Both the position numbers and the translations under genes were made by a program. The notes beneath the pieces were generated by a model. That model ran no database searches. It was not told the origin of the DNA and saw nothing but the letters and a program-made list of their open reading frames with translations. From assembly GCA_963691815.1 (NCBI GenBank), contig OY829654.1, forward strand, positions 4,588,240 through 4,652,239: a stretch of DNA of 64,000 nucleotides, given 5' to 3'. This document shows, one piece after another, positions 49,747 to 63,650 of the stretch (position 1 is its first letter; each line of letters begins with the position of its first letter). Source of the stretch: Echiichthys vipera. Its lineage: Eukaryota; Chordata; Actinopteri; Perciformes; Trachinidae.

Positions 49747-50800
49747 ATCGAACCCGTAAAACATGCTGTGCCTTAGATGTGAGAGGGAAGAAGGAAAGGA
49801 AAAAGAGCTGTCAACAGAGAGGGAGGGAGAGATGATGAAGGTATAGCAGTATGAGTGTATGAGAGAAGAAAGAGAGAGATTTTACGGCATATATGACCCA
49901 TTTGTGTTGAGCCTGGCAGTAACTCGGGGGAAATTCAGCAGCACAGCAGAGTTACTTTGCTAGTTTTGATTTGATGAATATTCATGATCAGGCAGGGTGG
50001 GGGTGTGTGGATATTTTGCTCCTGTAGCTCACATGAAGAGGTGTTGCAGAGAAAGAACCCATTGCCTGTGAGGCCGTACCATGATATCTGAGCACTGACA
50101 CCCCAATCAGAGTTGACCAATCACATCGGAGTATCACAGTTTATACAGTATGTCCTTACGTTTTTTTATATCACAAGGGAAAGATTAACGTTACAGTATA
50201 GTTTGTAACAGCCAAAGTAAAAAGTTTGGCTCCTTTTCATGTACTCTCTGCAGTTGGTGTCTGTGTTGAGCCAAAGACTGTTCATTCCTCAACTTCCTTT
50301 CTTCTCCTTCTCCCCATCTTCTCACCATTTCCCTCCTATTTTCCACTATCCCCTTGCGTCTCAAGCTTCTTCCTCCATTACTGTCCTTCAGCCTGTTCAT
50401 CCACCCTTCTTGTTTGCTTTCCTTCATTTTCCATTTATTTCTCCCTACCTCCTCCTATCTTTCTCTATCTGTCCTTCCTGCTTAATTTATCCAACCAACA
50501 CTGCTTAAAGCAACATGTGTTTATATTCAGCGAAGCAGGAATCAGTTTGACATTAAACTCTTGGTTCAGGGTCGAGGTTGTCATAAAAAGCTTGACTTTC
50601 ACACCTGTATCATCTCTGCGTACAATAAATGTGGGTTTCTCTAAACCATGTAGAGGAACCTTCTATGACCTCAACCAGTTAACCACAAAAATAGATATAG
50701 AGCACATTAGCATTAGTTCAGGCCAGGAACTCAAGGAACTCAAGCTTCATGTTTCAAAATAATGACTCCATTGTGTAACCACATTTCTTCCTTCCATCAG
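49747..50800 (+). other. Putative intron upstream of the oprl1 coding exon
   Basis: Purine-rich to 49890 and pyrimidine-rich at 50285-50490. It ends in TTTCTTCCTTCCATCAG (to 50800), a polypyrimidine tract and AG acceptor. A 178-codon frame at 50226-50762 arises from the low-complexity pyrimidine stretch and has no family resemblance. Confidence 0.5.
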
Positions 50801-51047
50801 GTGGGTGTTAAACTCTCTCCCCTCACTTGCGGTCAAAGATGGAGTTCCCAGATGACTTCCTGCTGGCCGAGCTGGGTCACCTGCAGCTCTACAACGACTC
50901 GCTCTTCCAGAATAACTTCAGCGGTACCTACAACGAGACTGAGGCCTTACTGCCAACAGGGGTCAAGGTCACCATCGTGGTCGTCTACATGATTGTCTGT
51001 GTCATCGGCCTGGTGGGAAACTTCCTGGTCATGTATGTCATCATAAG
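50801..51047 (+). CDS. oprl1: Nociceptin/opioid receptor-like GPCR, first coding exon (start at 50839)
   Basis: The product would be a class A GPCR of the opioid family, coupled to Gi/o at the neuronal plasma membrane. The exon follows a polypyrimidine-AG acceptor (50800). The start is ATG at 50839, in context AAGATGG, and TAA at 50809-50811 is in frame upstream, so no earlier start exists in this exon. The 70 residues hold an extracellular N-terminus with sequons at Asn19, Asn26 and Asn32, then TM1 (about 44-69) with GLVGN, Asn61 being the 1.50 position. The exon ends AG before GTAAGA at 51048, splitting Arg70 in phase 2, where opioid receptor genes have their first coding intron. VKVTIVVVY before TM1 resembles LKVTIV of nociceptin receptors. 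TM1 alone is also close to mu-type, so another opioid receptor is possible. TM2-TM7 exons are not in the window. Confidence 0.78.
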
Positions 51048-51532
51048 GTAAGAAGAACAATAGCTTATGCTAAATTAAGATTAGTTGAACCTGTTTCCAA
51101 ACTCAATCAATATGTTTCACGACCAACAGTCTAGTCACCAGAAAAAAAATGTTGGCATTGAATGTTTCTACAAACCACAGAGACGATGATATTAATTGTT
51201 TTTTGCACCCTTACGGCTGTATGCGACATTCCTAGCTTTCAGCTGACTCCAGGAAGTCAGGTTGATAAGGTCAACAATCCAGGTCTACCAAGCCTCAAAC
51301 TCCGGTGGGGGGGGTCAAACAAACACCGGACTTTTCACCCTGTAGACAGATTTTTTTTTATAAATCTAACCATGTAGTTTTAATGCCTAATCTAAGTAAT
51401 TTTTTTGTTTATATCCACAATATTAACCATGGAGCATCAACGAGTGACAATGAGACACAGAAATTGGGATTCAGTGTATCTGTGGTTTGCAAAATCCTAC
51501 AATGGCAACATTGTTTTCTGGCTTCAGGGTTG
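51048..51532 (+). other. Start of the long oprl1 intron
   Basis: Begins GTAAGAAG. No TM2 exon (an opioid KMKTATN-type start) was found anywhere downstream, so the intron appears to exceed 12.9 kb and leave the window. Confidence 0.6.
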
Positions 51533-51995
51533 AGACCAAGCCTCAACTACAGCGATTTCCTGGTTGATCCAATCAGAAAGTGGAAAAACTGCAGTTCTCC
51601 GAGTGTCCACTAGGGGCTTTTCATAATAGAGCAGTTTCTCATTGACCCCCATGTTAAACAGGCCATTTTCACAGCATAATTATACCTATTTAAGGCCTGG
51701 TACATTCTGGTCTGTATGTTCCTGTCATATCTCCATGACAACACTGAGGGGTCGAATTTTTTGTACCAGGCTAGTTTTTACTTTACTAGAGGTTAAAGTT
51801 TATGAATAATTAGGGCCGTGGTCTCTTGAGCTAGCCGCTGGTCCTCACTTCTCCTCGGAGGTATACGTCAGCCAGATGGATGTATCTACCTCCCCCCAAC
51901 GTCACATAAATGCCCCTCTTTGGTAAGAGGAAATGAGGCGGAGTCAAAGTCTGATAAGATGGCGACTCCTGTGGGCGAATGGAAATGTGACTCTT
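51533..51995 (-). repeat. Dispersed repeat B, inverted copy in oprl1 intron
   Basis: Reverse complement of 30946-31470 along nearly its whole length, for example GGTATACGTCAGCCAGATGG and CCATCAGAAGTCTGATAAGATGG-region words. Non-coding. Confidence 0.85.
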
Positions 51996-52655
51996 TCTAT
52001 ATCAATCGGTGCTGAAAGGATGAAATAGGTTTAAACCTATACAAAGGCTTTTAGATAATTTCAGCTGGTGTAGTTGTGAGCATTCCATCAGAGGTCCAGT
52101 CACCTTCGCCGTGGCCTGTTGATATCTCATTAGATTAAAATGATCCAATATCACTTTTTTTAGTGATTTCAAGTAAATTATCATCAACATTTGCTGTTTT
52201 TCGAACGTATCTTTTCACTGAATTCCTTTGTACTCTGGAAACCTCTGAACACTTTTCCTCATATTTAAAATCTTTAGACTGTAGACATGTATCATTGAAT
52301 AACTTTACCTTCTTTTTTTTTTAAGAATAACTTTACTTTACCATAGATTTCTATTAAGGAGTCAAAAGCCAATACAGTTGATTTAGACTTAAGTCCAGTC
52401 AGTTAATAATGAGCAATTGCAGCATTAGAGGGCATCCTCTCAAGGTGACATTTCAAAGCAAAGGAGACACCCTCAGCATGTGTTTACCTGTCTTGCGTGG
52501 ATATAATTGTGAAAACTGTCTTTTATTCATTTATTGTGTGTTCACGTATTCCCTGTGGATTTGATTGACTCAAGCGTAGGTGAACACCTTGGTGTTGTGT
52601 GAATTAGTGTATGTATGCAGTCCTGTAAGATGTAAGTCATGTTGACCACGTTGAG
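51996..52655. other. Intron; no other feature seen
   Basis: AT-rich, unassigned. Confidence 0.45.
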
Positions 52656-52657
52656 AC

Positions 52658-52840
<183 letters not shown>

Positions 52841-52892
52841 TAGACTACATCTACAGTACATGAAGTATGTACATGAGTCACACATGCATGCG

Positions 52893-52894
<2 letters not shown>

Positions 52895-52925
<31 letters not shown>

Positions 52926-52994
52926 TAAACTAACTAAAGCTAACAGCAAATGTGTGTGTGTGTGTGTGTGTCTGTGTGTGTGTGTGTGTGTGTG
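52895..52994. repeat. (CA)n then (GT)n, opposed dinucleotide runs
   Basis: About 15 CA then about 21 GT (one CT interruption), separated by 26 bases. They can pair with each other and with the large GT array. Confidence 0.95.
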
Positions 52995-53512
52995 GTGAGA
53001 AGGTGTGAACATTTAAGTTACACACAGGCCACTAGGCTGAAATGACTAAATCATGACTAAACCTACTCCTCAGGACTCAACCTACTCCTCATGATTCAAC
53101 CTGGGGCCTGTTTCACAAAGCAGGTTTAGTGAAAACTCTGAGTCTGTTAACCCTGAAATGAGGGAAACTCTGAGTTTTCCGTTTCACAAAGGGAGGTAAC
53201 GCAAACCAGAGAGAGAGGGGTAACTCTAGCCTGTTTCACAGAGAGAGGTAACTTAACCTCTCGGTCAGTTACCATGGTAACATGCTCTCTGAAACTAACC
53301 TGGTCTGGACCAGGTTTTTCTCAGAAAACCTTGAGTTTCTCTCTGTCTCCGCCCTCTTTCAGCCACACACGGTGTTTGATTTCCTCATTCATTCAGTCAG
53401 CGGGCGAGTTTTGGCGTAGTATAGTTCCGTCTGTTTTTTCAGAAAATCACTGCAAACATCAGTCAGTAGGCCGACATTAGAAGTTATATTAGGTGGCGAG
53501 TATTTCACTACC

Positions 53513-53638
53513 ATGGCATGTCCTTTTGATAACGATCCCGTGGATGAAGGTGACGCATTACCGCAAAGAGAATTAAATATTCGTCGGGAGATGATTATCA
53601 GACCGCGCATAGACGTCCTTAATATACTGCAGCCATAA
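53513..53638 (+). pseudogene. Harbinger transposase, N-terminal 41 residues
   Basis: ATG starts MACPFDNDPVDEG and continues to IRREMIIRPRIDV before TAA. This matches the conserved start of fish Harbinger (HARBI1-related) transposases: an acidic DNDPVDEG segment followed by RPRxDVL. The DDE nuclease domain that would cut and paste DNA is entirely missing. An in-frame stop after IDVLNILQP marks the internal deletion or decay. Confidence 0.8.
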
Positions 53639-54099
53639 TTACAAAATAAATGAAATGGATCTTTTGAGCAAGTTGAATGTATTTGACTAAGCATTTCCTA
53701 AATATAATCCCAGCTTTTCTTGCAATTCATAGGTTCAAAATTGTGTGCTTTTAGTTGGGTTACCGGTATATAAACTACTCCTATAGGTGGAAACGACAGC
53801 CTTCTGATCCAGAATATCACCTACTGTATAATGCGAGGGGGTCCATTTCACGGCAGGGGCTGAATACGCACAACACCGTTTCATGTCACAGTCCATCTCA
53901 TCCCTCCTTACATTTCCAACATTAACAACCAGTAATGCTCTCATATCACAGCAGATATTGTGTTTTGCGCTGCGTTTTTTTGCAAATGGGAGTTTTTTAT
54001 ACAACATATAAAACAGCCACTTACGGTAATATTTACTATACAATGTAAAACATGCTCAAAATGAGGCGTCACCATGAGATTGTACAGATGTTTTACCTA

Positions 54100-54401
54100 T
54101 TTGAACAATGTTTTTATTTTTCATCTTAAGCTGCTGCCAAGTGCGCTTCTCCCCCGTAGGAATGCACTTAAATGAAATAAACTAATAGGCTCCCACTCAA
54201 GCAGTTTCCCCTGTGATATTATTGTGATTGCAAAGGACTACATTTAAACTTATGCACTGACCCGAGCCGCAATGTTCTCCCGCACCGTCTCCCTCTCTTT
54301 TGCTGCTGCAGCGGTGTAAACCTGCTCAAACTCACCGTATGAGCGCATTAATATTTCCAATTCCAGTTGTAGCGTAGCCCTTCGCTTCCCCGTTGCCATG
54401 G
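54100..54401 (-). pseudogene. Harbinger Myb-like accessory protein, N-terminal remnant
   Basis: On the minus strand ATG at 54401 starts MATGKRRATLQLELEILM, then AAAKERETVRENIAARVSA and a stop at about 54256. About 80 bases further on, the same protein continues as PTGEKRTWQQLKMKNKN (about 54160-54105). The interval looks like an intron with a damaged donor (GCATAAGT). The protein of this type is a SANT/Myb DNA-binding partner of the transposase. The rest of the domain is lost. Confidence 0.75.
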
Positions 54402-54583
54402 TGACTCGTTGAATCAGGGCTCCATTGATGCTGTCTTTTTATACTTGTGGTGCACGCGCTTAACTCCACAAATCTGCTGTTCTGGAACTGAAAACTCAGA
54501 GTTTCCTATCTCAGAGTAGATCAACTCAGAGTTCAGGGTTAGACTCAGAGTTTGTTGAACCTGCTTTGTGAAACAGGCCCCAG

Positions 54584-55501
54584 AAGGCCCAAGAGTAAAC
54601 CATGCTGAAGTAATGCCTTCACTGTATAAAATTAAAAAATTCAAGTAAATGTATAAAATACATCAAAAAGAAATTAGAGCAAAACTGTGGATTGCTGACA
54701 TTACTGTATTAAATATTTAATTCAAATCACAGATTTGAGTTTTAATCTGAGTGTGTTTATACTATGTGTGTAAATTATGTATACACCACTGCATAGGTTA
54801 GGTTATAATGGCTGTCAGAGGAACCTTAAAGAGCTTGAATGCATTAAAGAATAATCTCAGACTCAGGTCAGAGCCTCAACTGAGTACTCGGAATTTAAAG
54901 ATGTCCAATTATCACAAAGACTTGAATAACTGGGCTCAATTTGGCCCTGCTAAACTCAGTAGTAACATGATGGATTGTGGGTAATTACTTGGGATTGACT
55001 CACATCCAGGAGAGATGCAGCAGGTTCAGAAGCCCAAAATCTCACAACCGTGGGCTGCAGGACCAACTGACTTATTCATGTAGAGAGACTGCAGGGAGAC
55101 TGAGAGAAAATAAGAAAAATATAAATGAAGAGTATGCAGACAGTGAACCAGGTGTGACATTTGGATGCAGTTTTTAAGATATAATCACAGCGTAGGAAAG
55201 TCTGAATCATTCGTCTAAAGCAGATGGGAAGAGGTAACATTTAACCTACACAAACACATGCCCACACACAGACACTCACATTTTACTATTGGTAAAAAAC
55301 AGGTTGAACTTCAATATTAAAGGCAAAACATTAAAACTTCCCCACATACTGTCTTCTTCCCAAAGCCACTGAAAAATATAGCTGTGGCATTTTTGACATG
55401 ACTGAAGGGATGCTTTTAATTTTATAGTTTGGGTTCAGTTGTTTTCTGCCATCATCTTTGTCAGTTACTAAACTTACAAAAAAATCAAATCTTGATTTGA
55501 C
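54584..55501. other. Intron; no recognised feature
   Basis: Unassigned sequence between two DNA transposon derivatives. Confidence 0.4.
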
Positions 55502-55503
55502 TA

Positions 55504-56234
55504 CCGTAATTTCCGGACTATAAAGCGCACCTGACTATAAGCCTCAACCAGCTAAATTTAGGGTAAAATACAGATTGCTCCACATAAAAGCCGCACCCGA
55601 CTAAAAGCCGCAGGCGTTTTGATGTGTAATTACCGTAGTATATAGGGGTTCCTGCTACCACGGAGGGGATTGTCGGGACAGAGATGACTGTTTGGGAATG
55701 CAAAGCGTCCCATTTATTAACAATAAATCTTTCAATCATTCAATCAAACTTTCACATCTTTGACATGGCGAACAGCATTCGTGCAGAGTACAAATAATAC
55801 AACGGTGTAAAGTAATACAAAGTTTACGTTATCAAAATAACCAGCCTACTACCGGTATATGAAAAGTCAGTTCTTCATGCTGCCTTCATGACATCATTCA
55901 TTGATGTCAAGGGTACGTGCAGCAGCTCTATTTCCTTCTTTGACAGCCAGATCGATTGCCTTTAACTTAAAAGCAGCATCATATGCACTTCTCCGTTTGT
56001 TTTCCATGTTGAGGGTGTTTGCATGAACACTTCCTTCGCGCAAACTGTCGCTGAAGCTCTCCTACTCTTTGTTTTGCTCTCGTTACCTGGCGCCAGATGT
56101 CTCCTTCGGTCTCGCGCATCCTCGGTAGTGCGCGCCCCTGGTTACCGTAAGCCGTAGAAAAGCCGCACAGTTGTATAAGCCTCAGGGACCAGAACGAGGG
56201 AAAAAAGTAGCGGCTTATAGTCCGGAAATTACGG
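55504..56234 (-). mobile_element. pogo-type (Tc1/mariner) derivative, 731 bp
   Basis: The ends CCGTAATTTCCGGACTATAA and TTATAGTCCGGAAATTACGG are perfect 20-bp inverted repeats. TA lies on both sides (55502-55503 and 56235-56236), the Tc1/mariner target. The minus strand keeps the start of a pogo/Tigger-like transposase at 56007-55894. The catalytic domain is absent, so it was mobile only with a helper. Confidence 0.88.
55894..56007 (-). pseudogene. pogo-like transposase N-terminus (HTH), 37 residues
   Basis: MENKRRSAYDAAFKLKAIDL leads into AVKEGNRAAARTLDINE and TGA. This is the Psq/Brinker-type helix-turn-helix start of pogo-family transposases (K(R/K)xxYxxxFKLKAIxxAxxxGNRAAAR). The second helix (N.E.MIRRWR-type) would follow, but the reading frame stops at the Glu after IN. 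It is a stub, with the CENP-B-like and DDE parts missing. Confidence 0.85.
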
Positions 56235-56236
56235 TA

Positions 56237-56545
56237 GCTGGGTGAAGCTGGGCAAGGTAACGGGAGGGGAAACTAACAAGCTTACTGGCACCCCTGTTCC
56301 CCTTTAGCTCTGTTTCAAGAACCAGTTCCATTCAGGATGCTTGGATCAGCCCACATTTCCACCAGTTTTGATTGGAACCATTGTAATCAAGGAGGTGTCA
56401 TCAACACAGGGCAGAGTAAACAGTCTTAGCAAAATTTCTAGACCACACTGATTACCTGTGAGCTCTTGTTGTCTTTTCTATAACTAAGACCACTGCACAC
56501 TCTTTTTTCCCAACAGTTCCTACTTGACTTTAGTGTTTTGTTTTA
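56237..56545. other. Intron; no recognised feature
   Basis: Nothing assignable. Confidence 0.4.
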
Positions 56546-56547
56546 AG

Positions 56548-56905
56548 CCTGTGAATGTTCTCATTCGTCCAGGTCATCGTTATCCGCAAAGCAATTTCAG
56601 TCAAAAACAACTGGACTGGTTGTTTGTCTAGGAAGACGTTTCACCTCTCATCCAAGAGGCTTCATCAGTTCATGTACGCATCGGACCAGGCTGGGACTGG
56701 TCCAACTAACTGGTGTGAGATCCAGGTATTTAACCTCTCACAAGGCCGATGATGTCACTGAAACCCTTTGTGCTCCAAAAGCCCACGCCCGTCGTTAGAG
56801 TGACAGTCGTTGGTGGGCAGTTGGTTTCGACTTCGTTAGTGCTCTATTGAGTCTGAACGACAGTCGTTGGGGTCACCCGGGGCCATGTGTGAACAGTTTT
56901 GTTTT
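56548..56905 (-). mobile_element. Penelope-like element, 3' end only
   Basis: Matches the left terminal region of the element at 27011-28311: TTCTCATTCGTCCAGGTC, AGGAAGACGTTTCACCTCTC, GGTATTTAACCTCTCACAAGG and CCACGCCCGTCGTTAGAGTG occur in the same order. It is a 5'-truncated copy without RT or endonuclease code. Confidence 0.85.
56628..56680 (-). ncRNA. Hammerhead-ribozyme-like motif (best preserved copy)
   Basis: The minus strand gives CTGATGA, AGCCTCT-TGGATG-AGAGGT as a stem-loop, then GAAACGTC-TTCCTA-GAC as the start of a second hairpin. The CUGAUGA, stem, GAAA order is that of a hammerhead core. There is one unpaired A before the first stem, and the U-H that should close stem III is not evident. 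A self-cleaving activity is unproven. Confidence 0.45.
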
Positions 56906-57419
56906 CCACTCTTTCTTTTACCACCTCTTTACAGGTCGCACTTCATGTCAAGGGAAACCTGACATGTTGTGCTTCCAGCTGGGATCCAACTTTTTTAGTA
57001 ACGATCCAATTTATTTTAGGTTGAAAATGAGGTGTTCCATGTTGGTGGAAAGGGGTAATGTAATGTGTCTATCAAGAAGAGTGCCACGAAATATACCCCT
57101 TAAATTCTTAAGCATGAATTTCTTCTGAATCAAACAATAACTTTCACCCTTTAGTCCATCTTTTTGGAGGAAGTCTACCTAAACAACCTGCCCAGATACA
57201 TCAGCTAATAGAGATTATTTTACCATCAATGTCTGTTCGCAGGTCTTGGGGAGTACTACTGTGTAATTGAAAAAAAAGTAGTATAAAGGCATTTGTGGCT
57301 CCAGAGTGAGCTCAAGTGATGTTATTTGAGGCAGCAATTTAAAACATCTGGGGTGTCGGGAGGTGAATAAGAAAGAAGTGAGCTTACAAGACCCCCGTAG
57401 ACCACTCGAGGATACATTA
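56906..57419. other. Intron; no recognised feature
   Basis: Unassigned. Confidence 0.4.
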
Positions 57420-57800
<381 letters not shown>

Positions 57801-58795
57801 AGCCATCAGCCTCAGCCACTACCAGCATAACACATCTGATTAGACTGTTGGTGGTTAAGTTGCATTGTGGGTAAATGATCTGTGGCAATGATTTTTTTAA
57901 ACTTTCCATTGGGATTTCTTTTGTGAGAGCTCAGAAACCTTTGGAAGCTCAGAAAATAATCAGATTTGGAAATCTGGGGGATATAATACTACGAGTATTG
58001 AAAAGTTTCATTATAAGTTTCTATCTCACAAACTTTGTTTTGTCCTTCTCACTTGCCTCTGCAATTCTTCACAGTCACAGCTCAGACAGTTTATTCACTT
58101 TATAAGCCAGATGGAAAGATGTGTTTAATTTTTACTGTAAAATGTCCGTGGTGCAGCCATCAAATGGAAGAGAACAAAAGACAAACACAGGCTGCGCACA
58201 AGTCAGGTGCGATGGAGGGAGGCAGGGGCAGTGGGAGGCAGACATCATGAGAGAGCATCAGAAAAGAAAGACAAAGAAAGGTTGACAAAGACACAGAGGA
58301 CCTCTGGGATTTGTCCAGTGGGTGGTTCACTTGGTTATTTGGCCCCAAACAGAGAGGGAGATGGATTGAAAGGCCTACAAGGATTACGCATATCATCTGT
58401 AATCCTCACGGACACTGATAAAGAAAATTCAAAGGGAAAACAAGAGCAAGAGGAGGATACATCAATAGGATCCTGTTGATGGCAGCAGACAACAGAGACA
58501 GACACAGAACAGTGCTTTGGGCCAACTGTTTTCTCCTCTATGACTCTTCATTTCTATGCTGTTAATATAAAGCTTCAGTGAAATCAAGTGGCTATCACCC
58601 AGCAGTGCTTTGAAAATCCCCTTTTTGTGTTTTGCCAGACAATTCTTTCTCGCTAAGTCGGTTCTGTGGGAGTCCAACCCTACCCAGCCTGACAAGAACT
58701 TTGATTTTGTTTCAGCTAAACCCTGGATTACGTTCTATGAGGTTTTTGATGTCCAGTGCCCACATTTTAAAATAGTTTCTATTCACAACTACAGT
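57801..58795. other. Intron; no recognised feature
   Basis: Purine-rich on the plus strand at 58200-58500. No motif support for any open frame. Confidence 0.4.
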
Positions 58796-58799
58796 GTTA

Positions 58800-59123
58800 C
58801 CAGTCGAGTTGGTAAGTTTTTCAAAACACTCTTCTAATAAACTCTTCTAACTACGTTGATGCTTTGTTTTATGTGTAGGGACTCTTATTACGCTACTGGA
58901 ACGTTTGGTGTTACCATGAGCAGTATTAGTGGTTAAAGAAGCCATTTTAATGCAATAACTGTGCTGCCCCAAGCTAATCAGTGTTAGCCAGATTCAGCTT
59001 TTAGCGACTCTCAGGGATTTCTGCGTTAATAGTTGTTGCACGAAAAAAATTGTCTCAGTGGCTTATTTGATGTTTGTATTTGCCAAAAAGAGCCCTAGGA
59101 TAATTTTACGCCGGAATTTCACT
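58800..59123. mobile_element. TTAA-flanked foldback family, right arm only (copy 4)
   Basis: Ends GATAATTTTACGCCGGAATT followed by TCACT and TTAA (59124-59127), matching the right arm of the 48847-49446 copy. The left arm is lost. Confidence 0.75.
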
Positions 59124-59289
59124 TTAAGTTAGGCTATAAAGATACAATGCAGCAAAGTTAGCCTGAACCGGCCGACTCTATTCACACAAGGAGTGCACTG
59201 AGACTTCACAAATCCCAGTGCAAGCGGAGTGACGCTCACCATATGAATAGACCTTTACTGACTGAGACACTGACATACAGGCTGATATC

Positions 59290-59440
59290 ACACACGCATC
59301 CATGGTCACTTACATAAATATATGCAACACAATCCCCTCTCCCATCCCCCATGTGAAGTACCCCCTTCATATCCTCTTTTGTAAAATAATTTCCCCTCAG
59401 GGATGAATAAAGTATAATTGATTGATTGATTGATTACTGT
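59290..59440 (+). mobile_element. LINE 3' tail (L2/Rex1-like)
   Basis: AATTTCCCCTCAGGGATGAA, then TAAAGTATAATTGA with four TTGA/ATTG units at 59416-59436. This is the usual 3' end of a fish L2-type LINE. No coding part is attached. Confidence 0.65.
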
Positions 59441-62285
<2,845 letters not shown>

Positions 62286-62292
62286 AGTAAGT

Positions 62293-63650
62293 GTATAGAC
62301 TTAGACTTAGACTTCTCTTTATTGATCCCTTTGGGATGACTCCCACAAGGAAACTGAATCTCCAGCAGCTGACAAACACACAAGGGAGGTATAAAAAATA
62401 CAGTTTAGGATAACCAATAAACTCTTAGCTTGATAAATTAGCTTAATATTTCAGAAAGTATAAAAAAATAAACCGTAAACAATAAACCCTTAGTTAAATA
62501 TATAGGAAGTAGATGTAAGAATACAGGTAAAATAAAATTCATGGAAAATGAAATCAGAAAAGTTAAATGTACAGAAAATGTATACAATAAAATATGTATG
62601 ACTGTATATGACAGAAATGAGCAGTACGATTCAATTATTGCACTTAAGTGGTGGGTAAAGTTATTGCACAAAAAAAAGAAGAGGATAAGAGTCCGGGTAT
62701 GTGGGAGTAGATTGTTAATTACACAGTGAGTGGCTCCCACTCCTTCCCTTCTGTCCTTTTTATTTGCTCCTCCCCCTAAGTGAGGAGTTGTAGAGTGTGA
62801 TGGCCTGAGGGACAAAGGAGTTCTTGAGCCTGTTGGTCCTTTACTTGGGCAGGAGCAGCCTTCCACTGAACAGGCTCCTCTGGTTGGTAATAACGGTGTG
62901 CAGGGGGTGGCTGGCATTGTCCATAATGTCCAACAGTTTGTCCAGTGTCCTCCTCTCTGCCACCGTCACCAGTGAGTCCAGTTTCCACAGCAGTTTGCTG
63001 CAGATGTTGAAGGACCTCACTCTCCTCAGAAAGTACAACCTGCTTTATGTCTTCCTGTACAGGTGGCTGGTGTGTGTTGTCCAGTCTAGTTTATTTTTCA
63101 GCCACAGCCCAAGGTATTGGGCCTCCACCTCCCAAAATCAATGACCAGCTCCTTCGTCTTGGAGGTGTTGAGCTGTAGGTGGTTAGTGTGGCACCCGACC
63201 AGACTCTGATACTCTTCCTTTCTGTCACCCCTGATACATCCCACGATGGCTGCGTCATCAGCGTACTTCTGTATGTGACACAGGTGTACAGGGTGAAGAG
63301 AAGAGGGACCAGCACTGTGCCCTGAGGGGCTCCAGTGCTGCTGACCACAGCTTCAGACGTGGTGTCCTTCAGCCTGATGTTCTGTGGCCTGTCAGTGAGG
63401 TAGTCTCTGACCCAGTCCACCAGATAGGGGTCCACTCACGTCCTGTTCAGTTTATCCTGAAGTATAGGGGGCTGGATGGTATTAAAGGCACTGGATTCCT
63501 AACCCTCGTGTGAAGTCCAAGAAGAGAATCCTCGCTGTGCCGCTTCCCTTATCCAGATGGGAGTGGACTCGGTGCAGCATGCGGAGGATGGCATCCTCTA
63601 CACGAACATCAATATTATATATATTGTAAGGTTTTCCCAGCATACATTGA
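62293..63650 (-). mobile_element. 5'-truncated LINE (L2/Rex1-like), degenerate
   Basis: On the minus strand, from right to left: an RT segment with ARILFLDF (about 63520) and YLVDWVRDYLTDRPQ, then TGAPQGTVLVPLLFTLYT (RT motif B, about 63360-63300). A frameshift follows. Next is a C-terminal segment with LYFLRRVRSFNICSK-like and ERRTLDKLLDIMDNASHPLH sequence (63038-62860). The 3' UTR ends in GGGATCAATAAAGAGAAG followed by three TCTAAG units, seen as AGACTTAGACTTAGACTT at about 62296-62314. The family is the same as the fragment at 21180-21719. The catalytic (Y/F)xDD box is lost in the frameshift. Confidence 0.85.

Larger units (their letters stand above)
53101..54583 (+). mobile_element. Harbinger element, internally deleted
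   Basis: The ends CTGGGGCCTGTTTCACAAAG and CTTTGTGAAACAGGCCCCAG are perfect 20-bp inverted repeats, extending imperfectly further (AACCTG and CTCTGAGTT words). It contains the first 41 codons of a Harbinger transposase on the plus strand and the N-terminus of the Myb-like accessory protein on the minus strand, the usual two-gene layout. The bulk of both genes is gone. No certain 3-bp duplication is seen; the bases next to the GGGCC ends are CTG and CAG. Confidence 0.85.

Noticed and set aside
50226..50762. 178-codon open frame just upstream of the receptor exon
   Set aside because: It lies in a pyrimidine-rich intron stretch, rich in Ser, Phe, Leu and Pro, and ends before the splice acceptor. 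No homology seen.
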